In this document: positions 1-6,927 of the stretch, piece by piece | Position numbering within the stretch: position 1 is the stretch's first letter | How the letters are laid out: each line of letters starts with the position of its first letter | Source of the DNA: Gudongella sp049310905 | GTDB lineage: Bacteria; Bacillota; Clostridia; Tissierellales; Tissierellaceae | Assembly (NCBI RefSeq): GCF_049310905.1 | Contig: NZ_JBMEMN010000024.1 | Location: 1 to 45,017 of the forward strand | Length of the DNA stretch: 45,017 bases | Direction of reading: 5' to 3' | Position numbers and translations under genes: made by a program | Notes under the pieces: model-generated | Databases searched by the model: none | Seen by the model: the letters and a program-made list of their open reading frames with translations, nothing else | Told to the model about the DNA's origin: nothing

Positions 1-46
1 CGCCCTAACCATGCTGAAATTTGTCAGCTAGCTAGGGCGATTTTTC
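1..46 (+). terminator. intrinsic terminator at window start
   Basis: CGCCCTA (1-7) pairs with TAGGGCG (33-39), with an inner GCTGA/TCAGC hairpin, and is followed by a run of T (41-45). This is the shape of a rho-independent terminator for something transcribed rightward from before the window. Its position just before an IS66-like end at 52-77 copies the arrangement at the right end of the IS66 element (terminator 2569-2604, end 2605-2630), so it may be the tail of another IS66-family element. Confidence 0.6.
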
Positions 47-51
47 TATGT

Positions 52-77
52 CTAGGTGTACTATAATATACGCTTAC
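52..77 (+). repeat. possible right end of a second IS66-family element
   Basis: This 26-bp stretch begins CTAGG and ends CGCTTAC. The 26 bp at 2605-2630, the right end of the IS66 element, also begins CTAGG and ends CGCTTAC. By eye about 17 of 26 positions agree without gaps. Both lie just downstream of a terminator hairpin. They are in direct, not inverted, orientation, so I read this as the right end of another related element rather than the left end of this one. Confidence 0.4.
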
Positions 78-80
78 CTC

Positions 81-150
81 TAAAGTGTGAAAATGGACAT
101 GAATAGACTTTGATAGTGTTTGTAAGTTACAAACACTATCAAACACTTTA
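81..150 (+). promoter_or_regulatory. long palindrome upstream of tnpA
   Basis: TTTGATAGTGTTTGTAA (109-125) and its exact complement (127-143) flank a single G, giving a 35-bp perfect palindrome. Outside it TAAAGTGT (81-88) can pair with ACACTTTA (143-150). The right arm touches the tnpA Shine-Dalgarno site AGGAGGGA (150-157). A transcript entering from outside would fold here and could mask the ribosome site, a known way for insertion sequences to avoid activation by read-through. It could instead be a transposase or repressor operator. The role is inferred. Confidence 0.55.
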
Positions 151-163
151 GGAGGGATACTTT

Positions 164-526
164 ATGGATATGCGAAGTTTAGATCATCAGGCAAAAGTAA
201 TGGATTGGCGTGAGCTGATTTCAGAGTGTAGAAGAAGCGGAAAAACTGTCAAAATATGGTGTGATGAAAATTCAATACCAGTCAGCAAATACTACTACTG
301 GCTAAGAGTGGTCAGGAATGAATCCCTGGTACTGGCAGGAAACAATCTTGGTACTCCTTCCCCGCAATTTGCACAGGTAACAGTAAAGGATATAGAACAG
401 AGTACCCCAGCAACAAACACTACATGTGCCGTACTTAAATCAGGAGCATTCTCTTTGGAAATCAGTAACGGAGCCGATATCAAGGTACTAGAGCACACTT
501 TAAAGATACTGGGTAACCTATGCTAG
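164..526 (+). CDS. tnpA: IS66 accessory protein TnpA
   Basis: This 120-residue protein matches the small first ORF of IS66 elements. Residues about 14-47 form a helix-turn-helix-like segment (WRELISECRRSGKT ... SKYYYWLR), typical of the IS66 TnpA/Orf1 group, which is needed for transposition although its exact step is not settled. The start at 164 follows AGGAGGGA with 6-7 nt spacing. An in-frame ATG at 170 is possible but less well placed. The stop overlaps the tnpB start by 7 nt (520-526), indicating translational coupling. A large palindrome directly upstream probably limits expression. Confidence 0.88.
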   Translation: MDMRSLDHQAKVMDWRELISECRRSGKTVKIWCDENSIPVSKYYYWLRVVRNESLVLAGNNLGTPSPQFAQVTVKDIEQSTPATNTTCAVLKSGAFSLEISNGADIKVLEHTLKILGNLC

Positions 527-876
527 CAGATCTTGGGGGATTCCTAAAGATATACATAGCATGCGGCCATACTGACATGAGAAAGCAGATAGATGGGCTA
601 GCGGCAATCGTCTCAAACAACTTCAAGTTGGACCCCTTTGAAAAGAGCATCTTCCTCTTCTGTGGAAGAAAAAGAGACAGGATAAAAGCCCTGCTATGGG
701 AGGGAGATGGATTTCTCCTCATGTATAAAAGACTGGAAGGTGGCAAATTCAGCTGGCCAAAAGATGATACAGAAGTCATGGAACTGACACCACAGCAGTA
801 CCGATGGTTGATGGAAGGACTGTCCATACACCAGAAGAAAACAATACAAAAGGTTGAAGACAAGATAATATTATGA
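520..876 (+). CDS. tnpB: IS66 accessory protein TnpB
   Basis: This 118-residue protein is the IS66 Orf2-like component. The family pattern is visible: IYIACGHTDMRKQIDGLAA near the N-terminus, then FLFCGRKRDRIKALLWEGDGF and a YKRLEGGKFSWP block. The family is required for IS66 transposition and lacks a DDE site of its own. It overlaps tnpA by 7 nt and probably depends on tnpA translation, since no separate Shine-Dalgarno site is obvious. The TGA stop forms the first base of a strong terminator, so tnpA-tnpB form a closed transcription unit apart from tnpC. It is unrelated to the RNA-guided TnpB nucleases despite the shared symbol. Confidence 0.9.
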   Translation: MLADLGGFLKIYIACGHTDMRKQIDGLAAIVSNNFKLDPFEKSIFLFCGRKRDRIKALLWEGDGFLLMYKRLEGGKFSWPKDDTEVMELTPQQYRWLMEGLSIHQKKTIQKVEDKIIL

Positions 877-919
877 AGGCTTGAAACTATTGAAAAATAC
901 GTAGTTTCAAGCCTTTTTT
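876..919 (+). terminator. intrinsic terminator between tnpB and tnpC
   Basis: AAGGCTTGAAACTA (876-889) is fully complementary to TAGTTTCAAGCCTT (902-915), with a 12-nt loop and a run of T from 914 to 919. This is a perfect 14-bp rho-independent terminator directly after the tnpB stop codon. Confidence 0.85.
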
Positions 920-921
920 AG

Positions 922-950
922 TTGTTTTTGAAGTCGGGAAATGGTATAAT
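922..950 (+). promoter_or_regulatory. promoter for tnpC
   Basis: TTGTTT (922-927) and TATAAT (945-950) are separated by 17 bp, with a TGG extended -10 (942-944). It lies just after the terminator that closes tnpA-tnpB and 39 bp before tnpC, so the transposase gene appears to have its own sigma-A-type promoter. Confidence 0.7.
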
Positions 951-988
951 TAGATATAGAAAAAACACAAAAGAAAGGCTAAATTCCA

Positions 989-2560
989 ATGAATGAGAAC
1001 TCCCTGATAAAGACCCTGCAAGATACAATTGAATCCCAAAACAAGACCATAGAAGGCCTTAGAGAAGAGCTAAAAAGGACTAATGAGAATATGGAGTATC
1101 TCATCAAGAAACTCTATGGAAGAAAGACAGAAAAGACATCAGCAATAGATGGTCAGCTGCTGATTGGAGAACTTGCATTGGAATTGTTTAACGAGGCAGA
1201 GGTTGAAGCAGACGATTCAGTGCTTGAGCCGGTACCCTTTGAAGAGCCAGTGAAAAGGACCAGAAAAGGCTACAGGAGAAAAGACCTCTTTAAGGACCTT
1301 CCTCAGCAAGACCAGGTATACAAGTTGGACAAAACACAACAGACCTGCCCCATAGATGGAAGTGGTCTATCCGTTGTAGGCAACAAGTTTTTACGTTCAG
1401 AAATCAAATACATACCCGCAGAGATAAGCGTCATAAATATATATCAGGAAAGCTACGAATGCAAAACCTGCAAGAAAGAGCACAGGCCAGGGATATTTAA
1501 CCCCTATACGCCTGAGCCTGTGTTGCAGCATTCCTATGCAACAGCATCAAGTGTGGCATGGACCATGTATCAGAAGTATGTCCAGTCAGTTCCACTGCAA
1601 AGGCAAGAAAAAGAGTGGAAAATGATGGGCTTTCCCCTAAGCAGAAGCACCATGGCCAACTGGATACTGAAAACCTCGGAGCAATGGCTAATGCCAGTTG
1701 AAAACAAACTCAGAGAAGAGCTCCTAAAGGAGAAGTATCTACATGCAGACGAGACACCGGTACAGGTTATGAACGAACCGGGGAAGAAAAACACTACAAA
1801 ATCATACATGTGGGTGTACAGCACATCCACAAACGCAAAAAAACAAGTCCGACTCTTCAGGTATGAGACCGGAAGATCCGGAGACTACCCAAAGGAATTC
1901 CTAAAAGGATTTACAGGGTATCTGCACACAGACGCCTACTCAGGGTATGAGAAGGTAAAGGGTATAAACCATTGCCTGTGCTGGGCACATGTAAGGCGAT
2001 ACTTTGTGGATGCAAGCCCAAAGGACTTAAATACTCCTGAGGGAACACTTCCTGCAAAGGGGATCGCCTACTGCAACAAGCTCTTTGAATGGGAGAAAAA
2101 GTTTAAGGACCTTCCACAAGAAGAAAGAAAACGGAAAAGACTAGAACATGAAAAGCCCGTACTGGAGGCCTTCTTTGCATGGGCAAAAAAAGCAAAATCG
2201 CAGGTTCTGCCAAAATCAAAGATAGGCCAGGCTTTAAACTATGCACTAAACCACAAAGACAAGCTGCAGGAATATCTAAAAGACGGAAACTGCGTTATCT
2301 CAAACAACATAGCAGAAAACAGCATCAAGCCCTTCACCATAGGAAGAAAGAACTGGCTCTTCTGTGGCAGTCCCCAAGGAGCAACTTCAAGTGCGTGTGT
2401 TTATTCCTTGGTGGAAACAGCCAAAGCAAACGGTATAAATCCATACAAATACCTGGAGTACATATTATCTAGATTGCCCGGAAGAAGCTTTGAAGAAAAT
2501 CCTACCATCCTTGATATGATGATGCCATGGGATTCACTGGTCCAGGAAATCTGTAAATAG
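989..2560 (+). CDS. tnpC: IS66-family transposase TnpC
   Basis: This 523-residue protein is the DDE transposase of the element and is full length. Order of parts: an N-terminal coiled coil (about 5-42) with the family KLYGRKTEK motif; a zinc-finger-like region with CPIDG (120-124) and CKTC (158-161); then the catalytic core with D254 in HADETPVQV, D315 in LHTDAYSGY and E443 in NNIAENSIKPF. The C-terminal YLEYILSRLPG segment is also typical. It should cut and join the IS ends. It is expressed from its own promoter behind a terminator. The Shine-Dalgarno site (GAAAGG, about 974) is modest. No frameshift is seen. Confidence 0.95.
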   Translation: MNENSLIKTLQDTIESQNKTIEGLREELKRTNENMEYLIKKLYGRKTEKTSAIDGQLLIGELALELFNEAEVEADDSVLEPVPFEEPVKRTRKGYRRKDLFKDLPQQDQVYKLDKTQQTCPIDGSGLSVVGNKFLRSEIKYIPAEISVINIYQESYECKTCKKEHRPGIFNPYTPEPVLQHSYATASSVAWTMYQKYVQSVPLQRQEKEWKMMGFPLSRSTMANWILKTSEQWLMPVENKLREELLKEKYLHADETPVQVMNEPGKKNTTKSYMWVYSTSTNAKKQVRLFRYETGRSGDYPKEFLKGFTGYLHTDAYSGYEKVKGINHCLCWAHVRRYFVDASPKDLNTPEGTLPAKGIAYCNKLFEWEKKFKDLPQEERKRKRLEHEKPVLEAFFAWAKKAKSQVLPKSKIGQALNYALNHKDKLQEYLKDGNCVISNNIAENSIKPFTIGRKNWLFCGSPQGATSSACVYSLVETAKANGINPYKYLEYILSRLPGRSFEENPTILDMMMPWDSLVQEICK

Positions 2561-2568
2561 AAATAGCT

Positions 2569-2604
2569 AATGGAGATGATAAGATATCATCTCCATTAAT
2601 TTTA
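2569..2604 (+). terminator. terminator after tnpC
   Basis: AATGGAGATGATA (2569-2581) pairs perfectly with TATCATCTCCATT (2585-2597) across a 3-nt loop, followed by AATTTT. It lies eight bases after tnpC and inside the IS66 right end. Confidence 0.75.
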
Positions 2605-2630
2605 CTAGGCATCAATTATTGTGCGCTTAC
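2605..2630 (+). repeat. IS66 right terminal end
   Basis: The segment begins CTAGG and ends GCGCTTAC. Read outward-in on the other strand it starts GTAAGCGC, the expected IS66 terminus. It resembles the 26 bp at 52-77 in direct orientation. Confidence 0.6.
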
Positions 2631-2853
2631 GTAGCTACTATATTATTAAGTTATTAAAGGGTATTGTTGGAGTAATAAACTTCAGCTTTACTTTTTTTTA
2701 CGCCCAGCAATAATATTTTGAGAAATTTAATGTGATTTCTGATTTGGTGTCATCGCCGGGATATAATTGAAGCAAAAAGCCGGTTAAGAATTGACCCACA
2801 CCTACCAAATGAATACCATAGAAGTATGGCGAATACTTTTATGGAGGTACTAA

Positions 2854-4086
2854 ATGATAAGGAGTGGGCTAATTACTATGATACGCGAAAAATCAGACCA
2901 GGGCAAGAGCCCTTATGCCATCTCAAAGGAGTTGGGCATATCAGAAAACACAGCAAAGAAATACATTGATAACCGTGGAAAAACTCTGAAGCATGGATTA
3001 TCAGGAAAAACTAAGCACTCAAAACTTGATCCTTTCAAGCAAGATATTGAAAATCACATGAAGCAGGGGATACTAAATTGCTCAGTAATCTTTGAAAGGC
3101 TTCAAGAAAAAGGATACAACGGTGGAATAACCATTATCAAAGATTACATAAAGCCTTTTCGGCCGCTAAATACCCGTAAAGCAGTCGAAAGGTACGAGAC
3201 ACCCCCTGGAAAACAGGCTCAGATGGACTGGGGCATTGTCCACTATGTAGACGGCGAAGGAAAGAGTCATAAAACTCCTGCATTCATCATGATTATGGGC
3301 AATTCAAGAGCAAAATATGTAGAATTCACAAAGAGATGCGATTACTACAGTCTTGTGAGATGCATGCTTAATGCATTTGAGTATTTCGGAGGCGTTCCAG
3401 AAACAGTTCTGACAGACCATATGAAGACAGTAGTAATAAGGGTCGAATTAGGAAAAGCAATCTTTCATACAAGGTTTTCAGAATTCGCTGCAGACATGGG
3501 CTTTGTTCCAAAGCTTTGCAGAGTAAGAACACCACAGACAAAAGGTAAAGTAGAAAGACTGGTTCACTATGTAAAAGATAATTTCCTACCCGGTAGAAAG
3601 TTCATAGATCTTGAAGATTTGAACAACCAAGCAATCGAATGGTGCAAGAAAGTTGACAGTAAAATTCACGGAACAACAGGAGAAATACCATTAAAATCCC
3701 TTGCTAAAGAACCACTTCTACCTCTGCCTGAGGCATCCACAAGAGACCACTACAGATGGGAAACTCGTAAAGTCACCCGAGATGGGTTTGTAAGCTATGA
3801 TGGCGTAAGATATGGAGTAGATTGGCAATATAGCAACCGTGAAGTTAGAGTAAGAGCAATCAGAGGCAATTTTGAAGTCTATGACGGAGAAGTCAGGATA
3901 TTGTGCCGTAAGATAGAGCACACATCAGGTAAAATAGTCTTCTTAAGAGGTCAGTATCAAGGACTTGCTGAAAAAGAGGGAGTAGCATTCCCCATGGCTT
4001 ATGGGATTAAATCAGACACATTGATTGTAGATAAGAGACCCTTGGCTTTCTACGATGAAGTTATGGGGGTGAGGGCCAATGGTTGA
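2854..4086 (+). CDS. istA: IS21 transposase IstA
   Basis: This 410-residue protein is the DDE transposase of IS21 elements. It has an N-terminal helix-turn-helix (about 10-40, SPYAISKELGISENTAKKYI) and a catalytic core with D125 (QMDWG), D188 (TDHMKT) and E234 (KGKVER), followed by a beta-rich C-terminal domain (about 300-400). It cuts and joins the IS ends together with IstB. GGAGG six bases before 2854 supports this start; a later in-frame ATG at 2878 is possible. Its last 8 nt overlap istB, the usual coupled layout. Confidence 0.95.
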   Translation: MIRSGLITMIREKSDQGKSPYAISKELGISENTAKKYIDNRGKTLKHGLSGKTKHSKLDPFKQDIENHMKQGILNCSVIFERLQEKGYNGGITIIKDYIKPFRPLNTRKAVERYETPPGKQAQMDWGIVHYVDGEGKSHKTPAFIMIMGNSRAKYVEFTKRCDYYSLVRCMLNAFEYFGGVPETVLTDHMKTVVIRVELGKAIFHTRFSEFAADMGFVPKLCRVRTPQTKGKVERLVHYVKDNFLPGRKFIDLEDLNNQAIEWCKKVDSKIHGTTGEIPLKSLAKEPLLPLPEASTRDHYRWETRKVTRDGFVSYDGVRYGVDWQYSNREVRVRAIRGNFEVYDGEVRILCRKIEHTSGKIVFLRGQYQGLAEKEGVAFPMAYGIKSDTLIVDKRPLAFYDEVMGVRANG

Positions 4087-4876
4087 AATTGAAAAAGCCC
4101 ATGAGTCTTTGGAACTGCTTGGTCTTAAGGTTGGAAGTCAGATTCTTGAGGCCAAACTAGAAGAAGCTGCAAAAAAGGAATTCACTTATCTGACCTTCCT
4201 TTCAGATCTTCTAAATGAAGAACTCACAGATAGAAAAAGAAGAAGTGAAGAAACCAGAACAAAACTTTCAAAGCTTCCTCACAGAAAGACCTTAGAGGAG
4301 TTTGACTACAGTTTTCAGCCTAGTATTGACAGCCGACAAATAAAGGAATTGTCTACATTGGCATTTGTAAAAAGAGCAGAAAATGTAGTGTTTCTTGGAC
4401 CACCTGGAGTAGGAAAAACCCATCTGGCAGTAGGTCTTGGGATGCAAGCTCTAAGGAGCGGAATGACCTCCTACTACATAACAACAGCACAACTGATAGC
4501 AGACCTTAAGAAGGCAGAACAACAGGGTAAATTGGAACGCAGATGGAAGGTCTATCTGAAGCCAGATTTGCTAATAGTGGATGAAGTGGGATACATGCAA
4601 TTAGACAGACACTCTGCAGAGCTTCTATTTCGCTTGATTTGTTCTCGTTATGAAAGAGGTAGCATAGTCCTTACCAGCAACAAGTACTTTAGCGAATGGG
4701 GAGAACTGATGAGTGATACAGTTATTGCAACGGCTATCCTTGATCGACTGTTGCATCATGCACATGTGATAAATATCCGTGGTGACTCTTACAGAATTCG
4801 CCAAAGACAAAAGTCAGGTCTAATGTCAGTGCCGCCGGCGGATATTCCGGCGATGGAGATACCGGCGAATGAGTAG
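4079..4876 (+). CDS. istB: IS21 ATP-binding helper IstB
   Basis: This 265-residue AAA+ protein is the IS21 helper ATPase, related to DnaC, which selects the target and activates IstA. Walker A is GPPGVGKTH (about residues 108-116) and Walker B is LLIVDEVGY (about 163-171), followed by a sensor-type LTSN motif. It starts inside istA (8-nt overlap). The last 14 residues (PPADIPAMEIPANE) are low-complexity and are encoded by CCGGCG repeats that belong to the IS right end, so the C-terminus is translated terminal-repeat DNA and probably dispensable. Confidence 0.94.
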   Translation: MVEIEKAHESLELLGLKVGSQILEAKLEEAAKKEFTYLTFLSDLLNEELTDRKRRSEETRTKLSKLPHRKTLEEFDYSFQPSIDSRQIKELSTLAFVKRAENVVFLGPPGVGKTHLAVGLGMQALRSGMTSYYITTAQLIADLKKAEQQGKLERRWKVYLKPDLLIVDEVGYMQLDRHSAELLFRLICSRYERGSIVLTSNKYFSEWGELMSDTVIATAILDRLLHHAHVINIRGDSYRIRQRQKSGLMSVPPADIPAMEIPANE

Positions 4877-4934
4877 CCGGCATTTGGGTCAATTTCTACC
4901 CGGCGATTCCATCATTTTAAATCCGGCGTTGACA
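4835..4934. repeat. CCGGCG repeat cluster at IS21 right end
   Basis: CCGGC(G) occurs six times in 94 bp, near 4835, 4847, 4862, 4877, 4900 and 4923. The first three lie inside the 3' end of istB. IS21 ends usually carry several transposase binding repeats, and these are good candidates. The left end has fewer copies (near 2755 and 2781). Confidence 0.6.
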
Positions 4935-4938
4935 TTGG

Positions 4939-5356
4939 AAAGAAACTAGATAAAAACGAGGCTCTGTATTGCGATATAAGGTGCCTATAATTAAATATTA
5001 ATAGGATTACATGTCTGAAGTGTTGAAGTGCCTCATTCGAGCCTATAGACGCTTATATATCGCAATTGGTGCAAAATGTCCTAAATGAAGCACCCAAAGG
5101 CAATAAGGCCTTGAATTGAGCATGGATAAGCATGATCATCCGATACTCTGATGAAATAAATAGGTTTTAGTCGACTTAAAAATTAACGATATAGTAATAG
5201 TGGATAAATCATTTCAAAGATAAATTTTTTTTACGACAAACTACAAATGTGTTCGATTTATTAATAGTGCGTATCGAGTTTAAAGACCTAGAATTTTTTG
5301 CAAAAGCTAAAGCAATAACAAATCAGATACAAGAAAAATAATATTAGATAAATTAA
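4939..5356. other. gene-free stretch with a long hairpin
   Basis: I see no credible coding region between the IS21 target duplication and the recombinase promoter. It holds an inverted repeat: ATTGCGATATAAG (4968-4980) and CTTATATATCGCAAT (5052-5066), giving an 11-bp outer stem with an inner CCTAT/ATAGG hairpin. It could be a small RNA, the leftover of a disrupted gene or a tiny nonautonomous element. None of these can be shown here. Confidence 0.4.
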
Positions 5357-5421
5357 TTGCATGAAAACTAACTTTGTGGTAAAATATTATTAGTCACAAA
5401 ATAACTATTTTGTGACTAATA
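5357..5421 (+). promoter_or_regulatory. promoter and 34-bp palindrome before the recombinase
   Basis: TTGCAT (5357-5362), 17 bp, then TAAAAT (5380-5385) with TGG just before it gives an extended -10 promoter. Directly after it TATTAGTCACAAAATA (5388-5403) and its exact complement (5406-5421) form a 34-bp palindrome with a 2-bp centre covering the predicted transcription start. It fits an operator for a dimeric repressor or a 5' stem-loop. The regulator is unknown. Confidence 0.55.
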
Positions 5422-5452
5422 TACCAAAAATATGGCAAAAAGAGGGATTTTT

Positions 5453-6418
5453 ATGAAAATACCAATAATGCTTGAAGATTATCTCGATTATATGGAAACA
5501 ATCAAAGGTACCTCCTCCAATACCGTTAAGGAATACTACTTTGACCTGCGTACATTTTTACGTTTTTTAAAAATCAGATTCAAACTTGTGGATACTGATA
5601 TTGAGTTCAATGATATTGAAATAGATGACATCGATCTTGATGTTATTAAACGAGTTACAATTCAAGATTTGCATGCCTATATTTCCTACACTGATAAAAA
5701 ACGTTCAAACTCCAGTTCTACCAGAGCTCGTAAGGTTGCTTCTGTCAGGTCCTTCTTCAAATATCTTCACGCAAGAGTAAATCTGCTTGATAAGAACCCT
5801 GCACTATACCTGGAGTTTCCAAAAACAGATGCCAGACATCCTGTCTATCTTACCTTGGACCAATCAGAAAAATTACTTAATACAATACTCTTAAACCCCA
5901 ATGAGCTGTTTCGCTCAAGAGATTACGCCATTATCATGTTATTTCTAAATTGTGGCCTGCGTCTTTCTGAACTGTCAAGTATAGATCTCGATAAGATCAA
6001 TGGCGAGGACACTTTAACAGTTATTGGTAAAGGAAATAAGGAAAGAACTATTTTCCTAAACAATGCATGTGTTCAAGCTATCAATGATTACTTGGAACTT
6101 AGACCTGTTTTACCAGGTGAAAAAGCCTTGTTCCTTAGCAAAAGAAAACTAAGATTGAGCAATCGTGCAATCCAGCATATGATAGACAAGTATCTTGAAA
6201 AATCTGGACTGGACCCACATGTTTATTCAACTCACAAGCTTAGACATACTGCAGCAACCCTCATGTACAAATATGGAAATGTTGATATTAGAGCTCTTCA
6301 GGAAATACTTGGACATGAATCTGTATCAACAACTCAGATATATACTCATCTAGACGATGAAAGACTTAGGGATGCAGTTAAAAGCAATCCACTAGCCAAC
6401 AGGTTAAAAGATAAATAA
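5453..6418 (+). CDS. tyrosine recombinase, XerC-like
   Basis: This 321-residue protein is a tyrosine site-specific recombinase. It has an N-terminal SAM-like core-binding domain (about 1-115) and a C-terminal catalytic domain with the full set R170 (CGLRLSEL), K193 (IGKGNKER), H261 and R264 (HKLRH), H288 (LGHES) and Y297 (TQIYTH). I chose ATG 5453 over the upstream ATG 5432 because AGAGGG (5441-5446) stands seven bases before it. It converges on the LysM gene next to lexA. It may be a chromosomal XerC-type protein rather than a phage integrase, as no phage genes or att repeats are visible. Its transcript starts at a large palindrome. Confidence 0.85.
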   Translation: MKIPIMLEDYLDYMETIKGTSSNTVKEYYFDLRTFLRFLKIRFKLVDTDIEFNDIEIDDIDLDVIKRVTIQDLHAYISYTDKKRSNSSSTRARKVASVRSFFKYLHARVNLLDKNPALYLEFPKTDARHPVYLTLDQSEKLLNTILLNPNELFRSRDYAIIMLFLNCGLRLSELSSIDLDKINGEDTLTVIGKGNKERTIFLNNACVQAINDYLELRPVLPGEKALFLSKRKLRLSNRAIQHMIDKYLEKSGLDPHVYSTHKLRHTAATLMYKYGNVDIRALQEILGHESVSTTQIYTHLDDERLRDAVKSNPLANRLKDK

Positions 6419-6435
6419 AAGAGGCCTTTCAGCCC

Positions 6436-6753
6436 CTAATCCATTACTGCAACTACGGGGATCAGCAACTTATCACCCTGATAAATCATGCTGGTCTCCA
6501 TTTTATTGTGTTCTTTTATATCAAATATGAATCTTCTAGTATCATAACCTTCAGGAGCAAATTTGTCGGCAATATCCCAAAGAGTATCTCCTTGTTTAAT
6601 CCAATATTCTTCGAAGTGCTCTACTGAAGTCATTGAATATGCTCCTTTCATGGACATTACAGAAAACATTACCAAAGCAATAACTGTAATCAACAAAGTT
6701 ATAAATAAGAAAAAACGTCTGCTATCTACTATTACATATCTCTTGCTCTTCAT
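6436..6753 (-). CDS. YneA-like LysM protein, SOS cell-division inhibitor candidate
   Basis: This 105-residue protein has a short basic N-terminus, one membrane helix (about 14-36, FFLFITLLITVIALVMFSVM) and a LysM domain (about 52-102) with WIKQGDTLWDIADKF and GDKLLIP. Architecture and position divergent from lexA match Bacillus YneA, which delays division after DNA damage from outside the membrane. I start it at 6753 because AGAGGGG lies eight bases upstream; a further ATG seven codons earlier lacks such a site. Its promoter is a near-perfect sigma-A site overlapped by LexA boxes. Sequence identity to YneA cannot be judged here, so no symbol is given. Confidence 0.8.
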   Translation of the reverse strand: MKSKRYVIVDSRRFFLFITLLITVIALVMFSVMSMKGAYSMTSVEHFEEYWIKQGDTLWDIADKFAPEGYDTRRFIFDIKEHNKMETSMIYQGDKLLIPVVAVMD

Positions 6754-6776
6754 TGTATACACCCCTCTATTCAATA

Positions 6777-6828
6777 AGTACGTTTGTTCGATTAAGTATA
6801 TTGTACACGAACATATGTACTATGTCAA
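6777..6828 (-). promoter_or_regulatory. yneA-like promoter with two LexA boxes
   Basis: On the minus strand TTGACA (6828-6823), 17 bp and TACAAT (6805-6800) form a near-consensus promoter. CGAACATATGTACT (6808-6821, plus strand) lies in the spacer and CGAACAAACGTACT (6790-6777, minus strand) just after the -10. Both fit the Gram-positive LexA box pattern CGAAC-N4-GT. LexA bound here would block the polymerase. Confidence 0.85.
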
Positions 6829-6847
6829 CGCTTTTTGATAAATAAAT

Positions 6848-6887
6848 CGAACTCTTGTTTGATTTATCCTATTTACTATGATATAAT
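6848..6887 (+). promoter_or_regulatory. lexA promoter with autoregulatory LexA box
   Basis: TTGATT (6859-6864), 17 bp and TATAAT (6882-6887) form the lexA promoter. CGAACTCTTGTTTG (6848-6861), a LexA box of the CGAAC-N4-GTTTG form, overlaps the -35 element, giving classical autorepression. Confidence 0.85.
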
Positions 6888-6927
6888 CGATTAAACAGTA
6901 CATTACAATATCAGTGAGGTGAATTCA

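Larger units (their letters stand above)
78..2630 (+). mobile_element. IS66-family insertion sequence (left end unresolved)
   Basis: The element carries the three-gene IS66 set tnpA-tnpB-tnpC in the usual order, all open, so it is probably functional. The right end reads CGCTTAC at 2624-2630, i.e. GTAAGCG on the other strand, as expected for the GTAA-type ends of IS66 elements. No matching GTAAGCG occurs on the left. GTAAG at 122 is the only weak candidate and would lie only about 40 bp before tnpA. The 8 bp after 2630 (GTAGCTAC) have no partner in the window, so the target duplication cannot be confirmed. The start coordinate is a guess. Confidence 0.7.
2744..4938 (+). mobile_element. complete IS21-family insertion sequence with TTGG target duplication
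   Basis: The element runs from 2748 to 4934 (2187 bp). The left end reads TGTCATCGCCGG and the right end, read inward, TGTCAACGCCGG, giving imperfect terminal inverted repeats. TTGG stands directly outside both ends (2744-2747 and 4935-4938), a 4-bp target duplication as IS21 elements make. Inner repeats are also present: GCCGGTTAAGAATTGACCCA (left, from about 2780) is mirrored on the right by GCCGGGTAGAAATTGACCCA. Both genes, istA and istB, are intact, so the copy may be active and was probably inserted recently. Confidence 0.92.

Noticed and set aside
122..140. IS66 left end at GTAAG (122)
   Set aside because: Match to the right end is limited to five bases plus scattered positions, it lies inside the palindrome and only 42 bp before tnpA, and the flanks give no target duplication.
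5453..6418. Prophage or integrative element driven by this recombinase
   Set aside because: No phage or conjugation genes, no tRNA target and no att-like direct repeats were seen; the gene lies in a conserved-looking lexA neighbourhood.
6563..6838. Plus-strand ORF over the LysM gene and SOS operators
   Set aside because: It is the complement of a recognisable LysM gene and crosses the LexA operators; composition is not protein-like.
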